From Cesiribacter sp964504565 (GTDB lineage Bacteria; Bacteroidota; Bacteroidia; Cytophagales; Cyclobacteriaceae), in assembly GCA_964504565.1 (NCBI GenBank), contig CAZDEY010000008.1:1-64000 (forward strand): a DNA stretch of 64,000 bases, read 5' to 3'. The first letter of the stretch is position 1. Every line of letters starts with the position of its first letter. A model generated the notes under the pieces. The model searched no databases, had not been told where the DNA came from, and saw only the letters and a program-made list of their open reading frames with translations. A program made the position numbers and the translations under genes. Shown here in pieces: positions 62,048-64,000 of the stretch.

Positions 62048-62998
62048 ATGCGCTCGCTAAAGCTAATATTTATACCTATTGCCGTTCTATTCATTCTGGG
62101 CTTTACCCTGTTTATGATTGCCCAGGTAGCCAATTTAGTTACGCTGGCCGATCGGTTTGATCCCTTGTTCGGCGATATTTTGCTGGGTTTTCTGGTAGGT
62201 CTAATTGTAGTTCTGTTGGGCATACCACTGTACACCTATTTTACCCTTCCTAAAGCCCTGCTTCCCCCCCAATCCGACGACCCGGAGAAGTTAAAAGCCT
62301 ACGAAGATTCCCTTTTGAAGCGCTATGCCAAAAATAAAATTTTGCGCCGGGAAGGAATTATTGTAGCCACCAAGGCCGATATAAGCCCGGCGGTTAAAGT
62401 ACTCGACCGGCATGCCGACCGCATTCTTCAGTATAATACCGTACGCACTTTTGCCGGTACAGCCATTAGCCAGAACGGTACATTTGATAGCCTAATAGTA
62501 TTTTACTTTGCTATCAATACGGTGTACCGGGTAAGCAAGGTCTACTGGCAGCGTACCAGCCTCCGTCAATTACTAAATCTATACAGCCAAATCGGCCTTA
62601 TAGTAATTGGGGCTAAATTACTGGAAGACAATCTGGATCAGTATCTGGAAGAAAATATTGATGAATTTATTGATGAGTTAGCCAATCAGGGGGCGGAAAC
62701 CACTGCTTCGGTAGGTGCACGGGCCACTAAAATTATACCCGGCTTAGGCTCGGTAGTGGAAAGTATAATGCAGGGTACATTTAACGGGTTAATGGTGCTT
62801 CGCATTGGCCTGATTACGCAAAAGTACTGTGGGGCTACCCACGCCGTTAATCGCAAGGCTATTCGCAAGCAGAGTTTTATGGAAGCCCGCAAGCGTATAT
62901 TTAGTATAATTGCCGTACCCCGCCGCGAGTTTTTTAGTAAGCTTAATATTTTTGGAAGCTGGTTCAAGAAAAGTAGAACTAACCCGGCGGCCGGCTAA
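62048..62998 (+). CDS. DUF697-like membrane protein
   Basis: 316 residues. Two N-terminal membrane helices (about 8-30 and 44-68), then a soluble helical part with VKVLDRHADRILQYNTVRTF and further hydrophobic stretches (LIVFYFAINTVYRVSKVYW, GLIVIGAKLL, SVVESIMQGTFNGLMVLRIG) that match the DUF697/YcjF pattern. The function is unknown. It lies 41 nt after the SUMF1-like gene and is closed by the hairpin at 63028-63066. Confidence 0.78.
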   Translation: MRSLKLIFIPIAVLFILGFTLFMIAQVANLVTLADRFDPLFGDILLGFLVGLIVVLLGIPLYTYFTLPKALLPPQSDDPEKLKAYEDSLLKRYAKNKILRREGIIVATKADISPAVKVLDRHADRILQYNTVRTFAGTAISQNGTFDSLIVFYFAINTVYRVSKVYWQRTSLRQLLNLYSQIGLIVIGAKLLEDNLDQYLEENIDEFIDELANQGAETTASVGARATKIIPGLGSVVESIMQGTFNGLMVLRIGLITQKYCGATHAVNRKAIRKQSFMEARKRIFSIIAVPRREFFSKLNIFGSWFKKSRTNPAAG

Positions 62999-63027
62999 AT
63001 TGGTAGCTATGCTGCCCCTTCAGAAAT

Positions 63028-63066
63028 AAAAAAAACGCCGAGTTGGCTAACTACGGCGTTTCTCCT
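63028..63066. terminator. bidirectional terminator at right end
   Basis: AAACGCCG-AGTT pairs with AACT-CGGCGTTT (one bulged A) at 63033-63061. The minus-strand side has a strong U-tract (TTTTTTTTATTT), serving the convergent gene at 63178; the plus side is weaker. Confidence 0.8.
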
Positions 63067-63177
63067 CTTCACACCCTTTGATATTATATAGTAATAAAAA
63101 AGGAATTTCTTAACTGACTATCTTAACGACACCCTTATTTCCGGAAAGGTTGTAAGGCTAAGGTAATTTTTTAATAA

Positions 63178-64000
63178 TTATTTAATTCTTTTTCGAATGC
63201 CTACCGATATGCCAATGTTAGATGGCTCAGAGGAGAACAAGTAATTGTTCTTGTTAAGCGGCATCAGGGCGCGCTGGTAAGTAGGCTCCAATGTTATAGC
63301 CGTTCCCCGGCTGGTGTGGTAAAATAACTGTAAGCCGGCTATACCGGTAAAGTACATTCTTTTAAAGGGAGAATTATCCTCCGGAGTCACATCGTAATCC
63401 TGAATAAATTGGTTATCAACCGGCTGTAGTTTGGCATTTAGGAAAATTTGGGTATTCAGCCCTAAGACCGGAGCCACGCCAAATTTTCTATCCACCACCA
63501 AATAGTTAAGCTTTAAGGGTATTTGTAAGAAATTAAATTTAGATACAGCATCTACCGGCAACGCACTACGGCTGTTGACACTTACAGTTTCTAATTTACT
63601 GTAATCAAAATTAGCGTAATGAAGTGGGTATCGTTTTCCGTCATCCCCGGTATAAACCCCCATTTTACTTTCCGACCTAAAGCCACCGTAACCAACACTA
63701 GTAGCTAAATACAGGCGGTTATGTAACTGAAACATAGCATCTAGCTGAAGATTTAGTGAAGGCAATGACTGCCTATTGCTATTCCAGCTATCTACATTGG
63801 CGGTATAAGTAAGCTGCTGGCCGCCCTTGCCACTTACAGGATTATTAAGGCTAGTAAGGGCACTATTGGGCGCAGTAGCATAGTTAGGATCAAAGAAATT
63901 TCCGGCCATAGAAAAGCCTAGCCAGACTTTTTTATCTTTCTTCCGTTCTTTTGGCTGCGGCTTATCGGTAGCCTGGGCCAGATAGGCAAAATTAATATAA
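63178..64000 (-). CDS. outer-membrane beta-barrel protein, 5' end outside window
   Basis: 273 codons are visible; the frame stays open to the window edge. The first visible residues (YINFAYLAQATDKPQPKERK) look like the end of a signal peptide and a charged mature N-terminus, so little is probably missing. The remainder shows amphipathic strands (LNLQLDAMFQLHNRLYLATS, LQIPLKLNYLVVDRKFGVAP) of the outer-membrane beta-barrel (type 2) kind and a C-terminal NIGISVGIRKRIK. An internal ATG at 63909 should not be taken as the start. Confidence 0.8.
   Translation of the reverse strand, partial: YINFAYLAQATDKPQPKERKKDKKVWLGFSMAGNFFDPNYATAPNSALTSLNNPVSGKGGQQLTYTANVDSWNSNRQSLPSLNLQLDAMFQLHNRLYLATSVGYGGFRSESKMGVYTGDDGKRYPLHYANFDYSKLETVSVNSRSALPVDAVSKFNFLQIPLKLNYLVVDRKFGVAPVLGLNTQIFLNAKLQPVDNQFIQDYDVTPEDNSPFKRMYFTGIAGLQLFYHTSRGTAITLEPTYQRALMPLNKNNYLFSSEPSNIGISVGIRKRIK

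Noticed and set aside
63178..63909. ATG 63909 as the true start of the last gene
   Set aside because: The frame continues upstream to the window edge through what looks like the end of a signal peptide, so the gene is cut by the window.

Overview
The window looks like a draft chromosome segment of a Bacteroidota bacterium, most likely order Cytophagales. Evidence: type IX secretion (T9SS) and gliding genes (PorT, two PorE-like OmpA proteins, PorP/SprF, a type B CTD adhesin, a type A CTD esterase, SprB repeats), Bacteroidota-restricted families (DUF5606, DUF4142), UbiE for menaquinone, and at least six promoters of the Bacteroidota form TTTG-N19-22-TAnnTTTG. A 33-base N run (6432-6464) and a one-base frameshift near 53270 mark it as draft assembly. 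I saw no tRNA, rRNA, CRISPR, insertion sequence or prophage; it reads as ordinary host chromosome.

Layout. 1-2.3 kb: two minus-strand secreted SprB-repeat proteins, the first cut by the window edge. 2.9-9.5 kb: aconitase, thioredoxin-like ferredoxin, DUF819 membrane protein (contains the N gap), Nudix hydrolase, ferritin, small unknown gene, DUF4142 lipoprotein. 9.5-13.2 kb: porT-ubiE-PorE-like group. 13.4-17.9 kb: EngB, DUF5606 protein, fructose bisphosphatase with a LacI-type palindrome over its promoter, aspartokinase, unknown gene. 18.0-27.8 kb: a six-gene minus-strand glycan operon (membrane GT2 synthase, GT2, GT4, cytoplasmic GH3, debranching-type glucosidase, lipoprotein subtilase). 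28.2-33.2 kb: fructosamine-kinase/LMW-phosphatase pair, a Fur-family regulator with a perfect 17-bp operator plus 2-Cys peroxiredoxin, then Kdo transferase and RsgA.

33.3-51.6 kb: secreted esterase, another GT2, EamA transporter, YigZ, RNase D-like nuclease, NhaC, SemiSWEET, holin-like protein, FAD oxidoreductase, DUF4442 and Mpo1-like proteins, head-GIN beta-helix protein, FAN1-like nuclease, DUF2721, HTH regulator, voltage-gated K+ channel, M28 peptidase, Nudix, thioesterase, outer-membrane protein. 51.6-64 kb: frameshifted PorE-like gene, PorP/SprF and a divergent 1669-residue type B CTD adhesin (a surface display module), YaaA, a formylglycine-enzyme-like protein, a membrane protein and a truncated beta-barrel protein.

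The most promising leads are the uncharacterised glycan operon, the probable protein-deglycation pair, the autoregulated Fur/peroxiredoxin unit with an orphan terminator (candidate small RNA) in front, and a recurring arrangement in which a terminator of one gene runs directly into the start codon of the next.
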